Below, piece after piece: positions 26,322-34,211 of a stretch of 64,000 nt of DNA (positions are counted from its first letter, which is position 1; each line of letters starts with the position of its first letter). The position numbers were made by a program, and so were the translations under genes. Source of the stretch: Alcaligenaceae bacterium (GTDB taxonomy: Bacteria > Pseudomonadota > Gammaproteobacteria > Burkholderiales > Burkholderiaceae_B); assembly GCA_013416455.1 (NCBI GenBank), contig JACCES010000009.1, positions 1 to 64,000 on the forward strand, read 5' to 3'. The notes below the pieces were generated by a model that was given only the letters and a program-made list of their open reading frames with translations, made no database searches and had not been told where the DNA came from.

Positions 26322-27683
26322 ATGTCCTTTGAGGCAGTCATCATCGTGGGGCTGGCGGTTAGCCTGCTCGTTTACATCGTACTCAGCGAGCAGCCGATCT
26401 GGCTGGCTTTGCTTATTTCCGGAGGGGTGGGGATATTTCTTCTCAGAGGCAGTGGTGTTCTGATGTCATCTTTGGGAACACTGCCCTTCTCGGCCACGGC
26501 AAAGTATTCATTTTTGATTATCCCCATGTTTGTGCTCATGGGAGTCGTCGCCAGCAAGGCCAGGCTGGCCGAAGATGTATATGCCGTTGCCGAACGGTTC
26601 TCGCACCGTCTTCCCGGAGGGCTGGCCATCGCCACGATTCTGGCTTGCGGCGGCTTTGCCGCTGTGACCGGCTCCAGTGTCGCCACGGTCGCGACCATCG
26701 GCCGCATCGCTATCGAAGAAATGAAAAAGCATGGATACCGTGTCGCGGCGGCGGCATCCATTGTGGCGAGCGGTGGAACACTGGGAGTGCTGATTCCCCC
26801 CAGCATTATTCTGGTGGTCTATGGCGTTCTGACCGGTGAATCAATCGGACGCCTGCTGCTTGCGGGGGTCGGGCCGGGCCTGGTGTCCATCATGGTTTAT
26901 GTGCTCACCATCATTGTTCTCTACAAGCGCGGCTTTTTCACCGACAAGAAATCCGCGGCGGGGAGATCACAACATGCCGCCGCCCCTGGGCGGCAATCTC
27001 CCGCACGCAGCCTGACTGCAAGCAATTACGCCGGCACCGGCTACATCGCGCTCATTTTCTTCATCGTGCTCGGCGGCTTGTATTCGGGATTTTTTACGGC
27101 CACCGAATCAGGCGCGGTCGCTGCGGCTCTGGCTGTCGTCGTTCTTTTATTACGTTCGGCCAGCAGTCCAGCCCAATTCGCGGGTCACTTCCGCGAGGCT
27201 GTTGCCGAAACCGCCCAACTCAGCAGCATGATTTTTGCGCTACTGATTGGTGGCGCGGTGTTCACGTACTTTCTGGTTTCAAGCAAGCTGCCCATGGCGC
27301 TGGTTCAAATGGTGACAGCAGTCGATGTTTCGGCCATGACCGTCCTGCTGCTTGTCCTATTGGCAATGCTTGTTCTTGGTTGTTTTCTCGACTCCCTTTC
27401 GATTCTCGTAATCACGATTCCACTTGCTTATCCGGTTCTGAAGAGCCTGGGCATCGACGGAATTCTGCTGGGCGTGCTGACGGTCAAGGCCATAGAAATC
27501 GGCCTGGTCACGCCACCGGTTGGTTTGAATGTCTTTGTCGTATCGGCGGCGGTGCCAGGCCTTGAGCCGGGCGCCGTATTCAAGGCGATCTGGCCAATGG
27601 TTATTGCGGATCTGATCGTCATCGCCCTGCTGATTATCTTCCCGGGCATTGCAACCGCGCTGCCGAACATGATGTATGGCTGA
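26322..27683 (+). CDS. dctM: TRAP transporter large permease
   Basis: 453 residues with about twelve hydrophobic segments, DctM family. Recognisable parts include GGFAAVTGSSVATVATIGRI, ASGGTLGVLIPPSIILVVYG, and IGLVTPPVGLNVFVVSA near the C-terminus, which forms the substrate/Na+ region. A hydrophilic loop of about 30 residues around 218-250 (DKKSAAGRSQHAAAPGRQ) is longer and more polar than usual. The stop overlaps the next gene by 8 nt. Confidence 0.88.
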   Translation: MSFEAVIIVGLAVSLLVYIVLSEQPIWLALLISGGVGIFLLRGSGVLMSSLGTLPFSATAKYSFLIIPMFVLMGVVASKARLAEDVYAVAERFSHRLPGGLAIATILACGGFAAVTGSSVATVATIGRIAIEEMKKHGYRVAAAASIVASGGTLGVLIPPSIILVVYGVLTGESIGRLLLAGVGPGLVSIMVYVLTIIVLYKRGFFTDKKSAAGRSQHAAAPGRQSPARSLTASNYAGTGYIALIFFIVLGGLYSGFFTATESGAVAAALAVVVLLLRSASSPAQFAGHFREAVAETAQLSSMIFALLIGGAVFTYFLVSSKLPMALVQMVTAVDVSAMTVLLLVLLAMLVLGCFLDSLSILVITIPLAYPVLKSLGIDGILLGVLTVKAIEIGLVTPPVGLNVFVVSAAVPGLEPGAVFKAIWPMVIADLIVIALLIIFPGIATALPNMMYG

Positions 27684-28857
27684 AACCAACTTGGAAGCTG
27701 ATATGGATCTCACTGCCAGACGCCCGCTGCAAGGCGTGAATGTTCTTGAACTGCAAGGGATGGGACCCGTACCCTTTTGCGCCATGATGCTGGCCGACCT
27801 TGGCGCCAATATTATCCGGATCGATAAAAAAGGGGCGCCCCCCGCCGTCGTTCCGGACAACCCGGTCGTCAATCGCGGGCGCCGGTCCATCATCATCGAC
27901 CTGAAATCAGACCGTGGCCAGACCGTGTTTCAGAGACTGATCAACACAAGCCACGTTCTGCTCGAAGGATACCGCCCCGGTGTCACGGAGAAATTGGGAC
28001 TTGGGCCGGACATCTGCCATGCCCTGAACCCGAGGCTGGTTTACGCTCGGTTGACAGGATGGGGACAAACCGGACGGCGCGCCCACCAAGCGGGACACGA
28101 CATCAACTACATCGCCGCAACGGGCGCGCTGCATGCCATCGGCGAGACCGGCCCCGTTGTCCCTTTGAATATCGTCGGCGACTATGCGGGGGGAGCGGCA
28201 TTGGCGCTGGCCGGCATCATGGCCGCGCTCTTGAACGTGGAAAAAGGGGCTCATGGCCAGATCGTTGATTCCGCGATGGCTGAGGGCGTTTCTTATCTGC
28301 TGTCATTCCAGTATGGCTTGCTGGCATGCAATGCTTGGGAGGATCAGCGGGCTGCCAACATGCTGGACGGATCGCATCCCTTATACCGGACGTACGAATG
28401 CCTATGTGGCAAGCACATGGCGGTCGGCGCGCTCGAACCCCGTTTTGCGAACCAGCTCTTTGACCGGCTGGAAGCCCATGATCTGAAGGCGCTCGATCTG
28501 CATGACCCTCATAGCCTGGACGTAATTCGGCGGCGGCTGGAACAGATCTTTCTTTTAAAGGATCGAGACACCTGGGCTGGACTGCTGGAAGCGGGAGATT
28601 GTTGTGCCACACCCGTGCTGAGCTTGCTGGAGGCCCGGGACGACCCGGGGCTGGCGGATCGCGGCACCTTCCGCCATCGGCATGGCTTGCACGAGCCCGC
28701 CCCCTCCCCCAGGTATTCATTTCAGCCGGCGGACATCGCCCCCGCTCCACGCTCCGGGCAGCACACCCGGGACATACTTCTTGAGCTTGGATACGAGGCA
28801 AGCATGATCGACACCCTCCTGCATTCCGGCACCGTATCCGGAGAACTCCATGAGTGA
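27676..28857 (+). CDS. Alpha-methylacyl-CoA racemase (CaiB/BaiF superfamily)
   Basis: 393 residues, overlapping dctM and the next gene by 8 nt each. It is a family III CoA-transferase fold, but the racemase triad is present: His141 and Asp142 in GHDINYIAATG, Asp169 in NIVGDYAGGA, and Glu254 in VGALEPRF. These sit where mycobacterial MCR has its catalytic His, Asp and Glu, with a constant offset. It would interconvert R and S 2-methylacyl-CoA thioesters. Without biochemical evidence a CoA transferase is the alternative, but the ligase encoded downstream already supplies CoA esters, so a racemase makes better sense. Confidence 0.75.
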   Translation: MAETNLEADMDLTARRPLQGVNVLELQGMGPVPFCAMMLADLGANIIRIDKKGAPPAVVPDNPVVNRGRRSIIIDLKSDRGQTVFQRLINTSHVLLEGYRPGVTEKLGLGPDICHALNPRLVYARLTGWGQTGRRAHQAGHDINYIAATGALHAIGETGPVVPLNIVGDYAGGAALALAGIMAALLNVEKGAHGQIVDSAMAEGVSYLLSFQYGLLACNAWEDQRAANMLDGSHPLYRTYECLCGKHMAVGALEPRFANQLFDRLEAHDLKALDLHDPHSLDVIRRRLEQIFLLKDRDTWAGLLEAGDCCATPVLSLLEARDDPGLADRGTFRHRHGLHEPAPSPRYSFQPADIAPAPRSGQHTRDILLELGYEASMIDTLLHSGTVSGELHE

Positions 28858-29581
28858 AACCCTGCTGATTGAAACCGCCGGCCATCGCGTCACGATGACG
28901 TTGAACCGGCCCGCGCGCGCCAATGCGATGGACTGGAACATGCTGGAAGCGCTTGACGCAGCATTCCGCGATATCGAAATGCGCGACGACGTGGATGCGG
29001 TCGTGATCAGAGGCGCTCAAGGACATTTCTGTTCCGGCTGGGATGTGGCCCATCCGGTAAACCAGCCGGAGGAAGCATTAAGACTGAACCAGCGAGGCCG
29101 GGAACTGATAGAGCGTGTACAGCGGTGTCCCGCAATCACGGTGGCCGTACTCGAAGGGGCCATCATTGGCGGCGGTCTGCTACTGGCCGCAGCCTGCGAT
29201 ATCCGGATCGGAATGCCGCCCTTGAGGCTGTGCCTTCCCGAAGTGAATTTCAATGTGCCTGTGCTTTGGACCAGCCTGTCGCCATTGGTGCGGGAAATCG
29301 GATTCAGCGCCACAAGGGAACTGGCCTTCAGCGGCAAGACATACGACGCGCAATGGGCGACTCAGCGCGGGTTCATCAGCGAATGCCTCGATGAAGACGC
29401 CTTGCCCGCCGGCTTGGGAAGTCTGTTGAACAACATCGACAGGGGCAATGGCCGGGCGTTGCGAACAATGAAGCGCGATCTGACCCGCTTGTCCGATGCC
29501 GTGATGCCCGGTGCTCACGATTACGGCGACGAGCAAGTCGTTGATAGCGTTATGAACAGCATTCTTGCCAAGCGCGGCTAG
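28850..29581 (+). CDS. Enoyl-CoA hydratase/isomerase family protein
   Basis: 243 residues of the crotonase fold: HFCSGWDVAHPV (CoA-binding loop), LEGAIIGGGLLLAAACDIRI (oxyanion hole) and LCLPEVNFNVP. The Glu of PEV is kept, but the other hydratase Glu (in GGGxE of classical enzymes) is replaced by Leu in GGGLLLAAACD. Simple hydration is therefore unlikely; an isomerase, lyase or other crotonase reaction fits better. The gene overlaps the racemase gene by 8 nt and ends 4 nt before the ligase start. Confidence 0.82.
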   Translation: MSETLLIETAGHRVTMTLNRPARANAMDWNMLEALDAAFRDIEMRDDVDAVVIRGAQGHFCSGWDVAHPVNQPEEALRLNQRGRELIERVQRCPAITVAVLEGAIIGGGLLLAAACDIRIGMPPLRLCLPEVNFNVPVLWTSLSPLVREIGFSATRELAFSGKTYDAQWATQRGFISECLDEDALPAGLGSLLNNIDRGNGRALRTMKRDLTRLSDAVMPGAHDYGDEQVVDSVMNSILAKRG

Positions 29582-29585
29582 AGCG

Positions 29586-31232
29586 ATGGCCCCCGAATCA
29601 GAGCAAGCTGCAATGGATATCTTGAACACTCATCAATGCATACACGCCACATTGGCGGAATCGGCCAAAAACCACCCTGATCGGATAGCACTCGTATTCG
29701 GTGCCGATTCATACACCTATAAGAAGTTCTGGATTGATGTCAGAAAACTCGCACAAGGCTTGCGCGCCCACGGCGTAAAGCCCGGCGACAAAGTCGCCGT
29801 CATGCTGCCCAACAGCTACCCCTTTGCGCTGGCGATCTATGCCTTGTCATGTCTGGGTGCGATTGAAGTACCAATAAACACACGTTACAAGAAGGCGATG
29901 TTGCGGCATGTCCTTCAGGACTCCGGCTCCTGCATGGCATTGCTGCACCATTCCTTTCTCACCGATCTGTTTGCGCTGTATGAGCAAGAGAACGATTTGA
30001 GCCTCAGACATGTATTTGTTGTGGAATCTGACGAAACCGCCGGGCATCCGGCGCCGGATTCCACACCGGCTCGCCTGTCCTGCGCGGTCCGGCCTTACGC
30101 TCCTTTGCTCGCGGAGCCGGTCTTGCCGGAAAGCCAGTTTTATGACGGCAAATACCAAGAAGTTCACGCCGTGATGTATACATCGGGCACCACCGGGCCT
30201 TCCAAGGGCGTCCTGGTCAGCCATTCCCATACCTTGAGCTATGCCCGGGACTGGATCAGGGCTGTCAGCTTCACGAAAGACGATGTGATCTACAGCCCAT
30301 TACCCCTCTTCCACACCATCGCGCACAGCCTGGGGCTGGTGCCTTCGATTGCGCTGGGCGCCCGGATCTGTCTTGACGCCAGGTTCAGCGCCTCGGCCTA
30401 CTGGACACGAGCGCGAGAAACCGGCGCCACGATCGCGCACGGCATACATAGCATGGTTCCGATGTTGCTCAACCAGCCCCAAACGGAATCGGATCAACAA
30501 CATAAGGTTCGCCTTTTCTACAACGGAACCAGCAGTGAATCGGCCGCGTTCCTGAAACGCTTCGGCTGCCGGATCGGCGAAGCCTATGGCGCCACCGAAA
30601 CAGGAATGGTGGCCTTCACCCAGGGCACGATGGATCCGCCACCGGGCTCTTGCGGACGAATCAATACCGACGCGTTCGAAGTCGCCATCGTGAATGATCA
30701 CGATGAACCCGTGCCGCCGGGGCGGCGCGGCGAAATTCTTGTTCGCCCACGCCACGCCTACAGCATGATGTCCGGATATCTGAACCGTCCCGACGCGACG
30801 GCCGAAACCTGCCGAAACCTCTGGTTTCATACCGGAGACAACGGCGCCATGGACGAGAATGGATACCTGTTCTTCTATGACAGGAAAAAGGACGCAATCC
30901 GGCGGCGAGGAGAGAATATCAGTTCCTATGAAGTGGAACGCGTCATCAACACACACCCCGGTGTTCTAGAGTCGGCTGTCATCGCCGTGCCCTCCGGCCT
31001 TGTCGATGACGAAGTAAAAGCCTGCGTTGTCCTGAAGGAAGGTCAACAGGTGTCGTATCGAGAATTAATTGAATTCCTGGCGAGCGAGCTACCCGATTTT
31101 ATGGTGCCTCGTTATCTGGAATATAAAAAGCAGCTTCCCAAGACGCCCAACGAGAAGATAGAAAAGCATATTCTTCGTCGGGAAGGCGATTCGGGCATCA
31201 CCGGCGCGACTTGGGATAGAACTGCGCAGTAA
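29586..31232 (+). CDS. Acyl-CoA ligase (AMP-forming)
   Basis: 548 residues from ATG 29586, 4 nt after the previous stop; ATG 29613 is a plausible alternative. ANL-family motifs: P-loop MYTSGTTGPSKGVLVSHSH, then GEAYGATETG, WFHTGDNGAMDENGYLFF, and hinge DRKKDAIRRRGENIS. The C-terminal Lys lies in LPKTPNEKIEK. It activates a carboxylic acid to its CoA ester at the expense of ATP. CaiC-like ligases (crotonobetaine/carnitine) share this look and also travel with CaiB-type genes. The natural acid is not deducible. Confidence 0.85.
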   Translation: MAPESEQAAMDILNTHQCIHATLAESAKNHPDRIALVFGADSYTYKKFWIDVRKLAQGLRAHGVKPGDKVAVMLPNSYPFALAIYALSCLGAIEVPINTRYKKAMLRHVLQDSGSCMALLHHSFLTDLFALYEQENDLSLRHVFVVESDETAGHPAPDSTPARLSCAVRPYAPLLAEPVLPESQFYDGKYQEVHAVMYTSGTTGPSKGVLVSHSHTLSYARDWIRAVSFTKDDVIYSPLPLFHTIAHSLGLVPSIALGARICLDARFSASAYWTRARETGATIAHGIHSMVPMLLNQPQTESDQQHKVRLFYNGTSSESAAFLKRFGCRIGEAYGATETGMVAFTQGTMDPPPGSCGRINTDAFEVAIVNDHDEPVPPGRRGEILVRPRHAYSMMSGYLNRPDATAETCRNLWFHTGDNGAMDENGYLFFYDRKKDAIRRRGENISSYEVERVINTHPGVLESAVIAVPSGLVDDEVKACVVLKEGQQVSYRELIEFLASELPDFMVPRYLEYKKQLPKTPNEKIEKHILRREGDSGITGATWDRTAQ

Positions 31233-31263
31233 GTTTTCCCCACTCTCAACCATGGAAATGAAT

Positions 31264-31605
31264 ATGTCCAAAAACTGGCCCGAAACCCTTAAAAACCTTG
31301 GAAAAGCAGGTGACAAGCTTGCCGCTGAAATTCCCGAAGTTGTCAAGGCATTCTCGAATCTCAACGCCGCCGTCGAAAAGGGAACGGCCCTGGATATAAA
31401 GACAAAGGAACTGATTTCAATGGCCGTGGCAGTCACGACACGCTGCGAGGGCTGCATTTCCGCGCATGCTGCGGCGGCCCAGAAAGCCGGCGCGTCCAAG
31501 GCGGAACTTGCCGAAGCCCTTGGCGTAGCCATGGCCCTGAATGCCGGCGCCGCATTCGTATATTCGACCCGAGCGCTCGAAGCCTTCGATCAGTTCGGGG
31601 CTTAA
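31264..31605 (+). CDS. AhpD-like carboxymuconolactone decarboxylase family protein
   Basis: 113 residues from ATG 31264, with GGAA 6 nt upstream; ATG 31252 has no ribosome site. RCEGCISAHAAAA contains the CxxCxxxH motif of AhpD-like proteins, which act as disulfide reductases or peroxidase helpers. True carboxymuconolactone decarboxylases usually lack the cysteine pair. It is the last gene of the catabolic operon, 31 nt after the ligase. TTCGGG-GCTTAA-CCCGAA, a small hairpin, spans its stop codon. Confidence 0.8.
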   Translation: MSKNWPETLKNLGKAGDKLAAEIPEVVKAFSNLNAAVEKGTALDIKTKELISMAVAVTTRCEGCISAHAAAAQKAGASKAELAEALGVAMALNAGAAFVYSTRALEAFDQFGA

Positions 31606-32047
31606 CCCGAAAATTCCATCATTATTGAATCGGGTCGGCAATCCCCCGCCACAGGCTCATGGTTGCTGGTTTCCACGCCAGCTTAGGGGGATTGCCATGC
31701 CGACAGCAATACCCGGCGAGTGCTCCCCGGCACTATGAAGGTAAAGAGGCGGTACGCCTGAAAACAGGGGAAACCGCCTACTTTCCGGAAAACTCCTCGA
31801 AAACGGAAATGATCATCAATGGATCAACAGAAAAGAGGCACGCCAATCACGTCACGAAATTTGCAGGGAGCGCGTTTTGCATGATTTGCCTGTACGGTTG
31901 GTGTTGATGTGTGGGGTTGAAGCGCGAGGCGTCACGATTTGGAGGCTTGTGCTTGGTAGAGCGACGGATTTTCTGGCTGCCCGGCGTGCGTTGTCCTCGC
32001 CAGGCGAAGCGATACGCACGACCACCGCGTGATACGAGGTTGGCAGA
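31606..32047. other. Geneless junction region with an 11-bp inverted repeat
   Basis: No credible gene. GGCAATCCCCC (31637-31647) and GGGGGATTGCC (31686-31696) form a perfect inverted repeat with a 38-nt spacer. The outer flanks GTC-GGC and GCC-GAC extend it imperfectly. It is not followed by a T-tract, so a terminator is doubtful; it may be the remains of a small mobile element. The rest, up to the IS1380-like fragment, shows nothing I can name. Confidence 0.5.
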
Positions 32048-32191
32048 TCAGCTGGGCGTCAGACGTGCCTGAGCCAAACGCCAGGCAGCTTGAAATGGGT
32101 GGCCGCTGGCCATGCTGATGTGAATGCGGCGCCCACTGATCTTGACCCGTGCCCCGATCTTCAGAAGCTGGCCAAGGCCATCGTGAAACGC
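32048..32191 (-). pseudogene. IS1380-family transposase C-terminal fragment
   Basis: About 47 residues, LLKIGARVKISGRRIHISMA then SGHPFQAAWRLAQARL and a stop. This resembles the extreme C-terminus of IS1380-type transposases (KLLKIGA, RRI/V, ASxxP). Sequence to its right no longer matches. It is paired with a second, differently oriented fragment beyond the toxin-antitoxin genes. Confidence 0.55.
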
Positions 32192-32260
32192 TACATAGCG
32201 CGATTGCCCTGCGCACCGGAGCGGGCTCCGCCGCCTCTGGCGGCCCATGTGTTGTCTTTA

Positions 32261-32289
32261 TTGACAACGATACATGCCGTTGGCATAAT
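32261..32289 (+). promoter_or_regulatory. Promoter and possible autoregulatory operator of tumEA
   Basis: TTGACA (32261-32266), a 17-nt spacer and CATAAT (32284-32289) lie just before the toxin start. GTTGTC-TTTATT-GACAAC, a perfect 6-bp inverted repeat, covers the -35 box, and GTTG-N10-CAAC spans the -10 to start. Both could bind the antitoxin, since these operons are usually self-repressed. Confidence 0.65.
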
Positions 32290-32296
32290 TAACAAC

Positions 32297-32578
32297 ATGA
32301 AAGCCGAACTCATCCACGACTTCAAAGACGTAACGCCGGATGGCGGAATTATCCAGATGATCGTCTGGAAGGTGCCAACCCCGGTTCCGCCCACGACCCA
32401 CGGCTTCAAGTACCGTTTGGTCTACGCAGTGAATGATGAGCGAGTGGTTGGGTTCGACAACGAGCGCGGCAAGGGGGATCACTGCCACCTGGACGGCGCA
32501 GAACACACCTACGAGTTTTCAAGCGTAGAGCGGCTGATTGAGGACTTCATCGCTGAAGTCGAGAAGCGGAGGAAATGA
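32297..32578 (+). CDS. tumE: TumE-type toxin (DUF6516 family)
   Basis: 93 residues from ATG 32297. The sequence MKAELIHDFKDVTPDGGIIQ then MIVWKVP, YRLVYAVNDERVVGFDNERG and KGDHCHLDG is the DUF6516 pattern. The GFDNERGKGDHCH segment with its Asp/Glu/His residues is probably the active centre; nuclease activity is assumed for the family, not proven here. It lies 2 nt upstream of the antitoxin gene. Toxin first, winged-helix antitoxin second is the TumE-TumA layout. The mechanism of action is not deducible from sequence. Confidence 0.8.
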   Translation: MKAELIHDFKDVTPDGGIIQMIVWKVPTPVPPTTHGFKYRLVYAVNDERVVGFDNERGKGDHCHLDGAEHTYEFSSVERLIEDFIAEVEKRRK

Positions 32579-32580
32579 CC

Positions 32581-32949
32581 ATGGAACGAAAGCTGACTAT
32601 CACCACAAGGAGCGATTGGAAGGCCGCTCTGCGGGCGGCCGGCGCCATCGCATCGAAGGGTATCCGGGATGGCAAGTACCAAGGGGAAGCCCTGAACTTC
32701 GAGACCCCCGGTGCTTTTTTCTCTCGCCTTACGCCGAACCGCTGGGCCATGCTTGCTGAACTGCAAGGCGCCGGCGAGGTTGGTGTCCGCGAACTGGCGC
32801 GACGCCTGGGGCGAGATGTAAAGCGGGTGCATGAAGATGCCGCCGCCTTGGTCGAGGTGGGCTTGCTGGAGAAGGCTGAATCGGGCGCGCTGATCTGCCC
32901 TTATGCCGACATCCATGTGGATATGCACATGGGCAAGAGGGCGGCATGA
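32581..32949 (+). CDS. tumA: TumA-type winged-helix antitoxin
   Basis: 122 residues from ATG 32581, with GGAGGAA 6 nt upstream; an ATG at 32575 overlaps the toxin stop but lacks spacing. The central and C-terminal part is a winged helix-turn-helix (LTPNRWAMLAELQGAGEVGV then RELARRLGRDVKRVHEDAAA and LVEVGLLEK), MarR/HVO_A0114-like. The N-terminal ~50 residues probably wrap the toxin. It should neutralise TumE and repress the promoter at 32261-32289. Confidence 0.8.
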   Translation: MERKLTITTRSDWKAALRAAGAIASKGIRDGKYQGEALNFETPGAFFSRLTPNRWAMLAELQGAGEVGVRELARRLGRDVKRVHEDAAALVEVGLLEKAESGALICPYADIHVDMHMGKRAA

Positions 32950-32977
32950 CGATGGAAGACGGCCTGGACTGGGAGGT

Positions 32978-33040
32978 TCGCATTCAAAGAAGCCCAGCTT
33001 GATCTGTTTGGCACACGGGCCAGTTGCCACCGCTTCGCGG
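32978..33040 (+). pseudogene. IS1380-family transposase internal fragment
   Basis: FAFKEAQLDLFGTRASCHRF then AA reproduces the KEAQLxLFxxRxSCHRF segment near the C-terminal third of IS1380 transposases. The match ends abruptly on both sides. It points outward from the tumEA pair, opposite to the fragment at 32048-32191. Confidence 0.5.
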
Positions 33041-33191
33041 CCCCGCCACGCGATAAAGCAACGGGGGTAGGGGCAATGTGTCTGCGGCACTGAAAAATCG
33101 CTTCCCACGCCACCGACCCCTATCGCCCCATCGCCGGCCACTCGATACACCCGAAAATCACTTCAACTGACTGACCTAACGAAATGTCCGG

Positions 33192-33225
33192 GCGCCGTAT
33201 GCCGCTCGGATTCGCAAGGCGGGGC
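33192..33225. repeat. Partial copy of the two-hairpin repeat
   Basis: TATGCCGCTCGGATTCGCAA followed by GGCG repeats the spacer of the full copies nearby and in the right arm of the window, but the second hairpin is missing or decayed. The remaining 33041-33191 stretch holds nothing recognisable. Confidence 0.5.
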
Positions 33226-33254
33226 CATCCTATTGCGGGAAAGCCCTCCACCTC

Positions 33255-33328
33255 GCGGCCTGCATGCCGCTCGGATTCACTAGGCGTAGCACAGTCCGCA
33301 GTGGACTGTGCTACGTCCGAGTTCATCC
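33255..33328 (+). repeat. Two-hairpin dispersed repeat, copy A
   Basis: Hairpin 1 is GCGGCCTGCATGCCGC (33255-33270). Then the spacer TCGGATTCACTAGGC, then hairpin 2 with GTAGCACAGTCC, loop GCAGT and GGACTGTGCTAC (33286-33314), then GTCCGAGTTCATCC. The same architecture recurs at 33335-33406 and, in reverse orientation, at 62922-62993. Confidence 0.8.
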
Positions 33329-33334
33329 ACCTCA

Positions 33335-33406
33335 GGGCTTGCAAGCCCTTCGGATGAGTCAGGCGCATGACAGTGCGCAGGCACTGTCATGCGTCCTGAC
33401 TCATCC
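33335..33406 (+). repeat. Two-hairpin dispersed repeat, copy B, at the end of the pst operon
   Basis: Hairpin 1 is GGGCTTGCAAGCCC (33335-33348). Hairpin 2 is CGCATGACAGTGC-GCAG-GCACTGTCATGCG (33364-33393), extended by GGATGAGTCAGG and CCTGACTCATCC into a stem of about 25 bp. The right arm contains the stop codon of pstB (33401-33403). It could end transcription or protect the 3' end of the pst mRNA. There is no T-tract. Confidence 0.8.
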
Positions 33407-34177
33407 AAATCTACCCGTGATGTAGTCTTCGGTTTCTTTGCGGGCGGGCTTGACGAAGATCTGGTCGGTTTCGCCGTATTCCATGAGTTCGCCCAGGTAC
33501 ATGTAGGCGGTGTAGTCGGAACAGCGGGCGGCCTGCTGCATGTTGTGGGTGACGATCATCACCGTGTAGTCGGACTTGAGCTCGGCGATGAGTTCTTCGA
33601 TCTTGGCCGTGGAAATGGGGTCCAGGGCCGAGCAGGGTTCGTCCAGCAGGAGCACTTCGGGTTTGATGGCCACGCCGCGCGCGATGCACAGGCGCTGCTG
33701 CTGGCCGCCGGAAAGGCCGTTGCCGCTCTGGCCCAGCTTGTCCTTGACCTCGTTCCAGAGCGCCGCCTTGCTCAGCGCCCATTCGACACGCTCGTCCATT
33801 TCCGCCTTGCTGAGCTTTTCGAACAGGCGCACGCCGAAAGCCACGTTGTCGTAGATGCTCATGGGAAAGGGTGTGGGCCTCTGGAACACCATGCCGATCT
33901 TCGCCCGGATGAGGGAGATATCGAGCTCGGATTTCAGCAGGTTGTCGCCATCGAGGAGGATTTCGCCTTCGGCGCGCTGCCCGGGATACAGTTCGAACAT
34001 GCGATTGAAGGTGCGCAGCAAGGTGGACTTGCCACAGCCCGAAGGGCCGATGAACGCCGTCACCTTCTTTTCGAAGATGGACATGCTGACATTCTTGATG
34101 GCGTGGAAGGCGCCATAGTAGAAATTCAGGTTCTTGACGTCGATCTTGGTGCGTTCGGCGATAGCGGAAGTAGTCAT
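33401..34177 (-). CDS. pstB: Phosphate ABC transporter ATP-binding protein
   Basis: 258 residues from ATG 34177; ten upstream in-frame residues are non-conserved. Walker [10 protein letters not shown], signature [14 protein letters not shown], Walker [13 protein letters not shown], switch [20 protein letters not shown]. It powers high-affinity phosphate import. It is fourth in pstSCAB. No phoU follows; instead the operon runs into a repeat and then accessory DNA, so phoU has been separated from its usual place. Confidence 0.96.
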   Translation of the reverse strand: MTTSAIAERTKIDVKNLNFYYGAFHAIKNVSMSIFEKKVTAFIGPSGCGKSTLLRTFNRMFELYPGQRAEGEILLDGDNLLKSELDISLIRAKIGMVFQRPTPFPMSIYDNVAFGVRLFEKLSKAEMDERVEWALSKAALWNEVKDKLGQSGNGLSGGQQQRLCIARGVAIKPEVLLLDEPCSALDPISTAKIEELIAELKSDYTVMIVTHNMQQAARCSDYTAYMYLGELMEYGETDQIFVKPARKETEDYITGRFG

Positions 34178-34211
34178 TTTGTAAGATCCGGGCGGCGGGG
34201 CCGCCATCAGC

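Noticed and set aside
27676-28857. Annotation as formyl-CoA or carnitine CoA-transferase
   Set aside because: The His, Asp and Glu of alpha-methylacyl-CoA racemase are all in place and a ligase is encoded beside it, so racemase is preferred, though not proven.
32090-32296. N-terminal extension of the TumE-type toxin
   Set aside because: It would run through the promoter and the IS1380 scrap; the DUF6516 family starts at MKAELIHDF.
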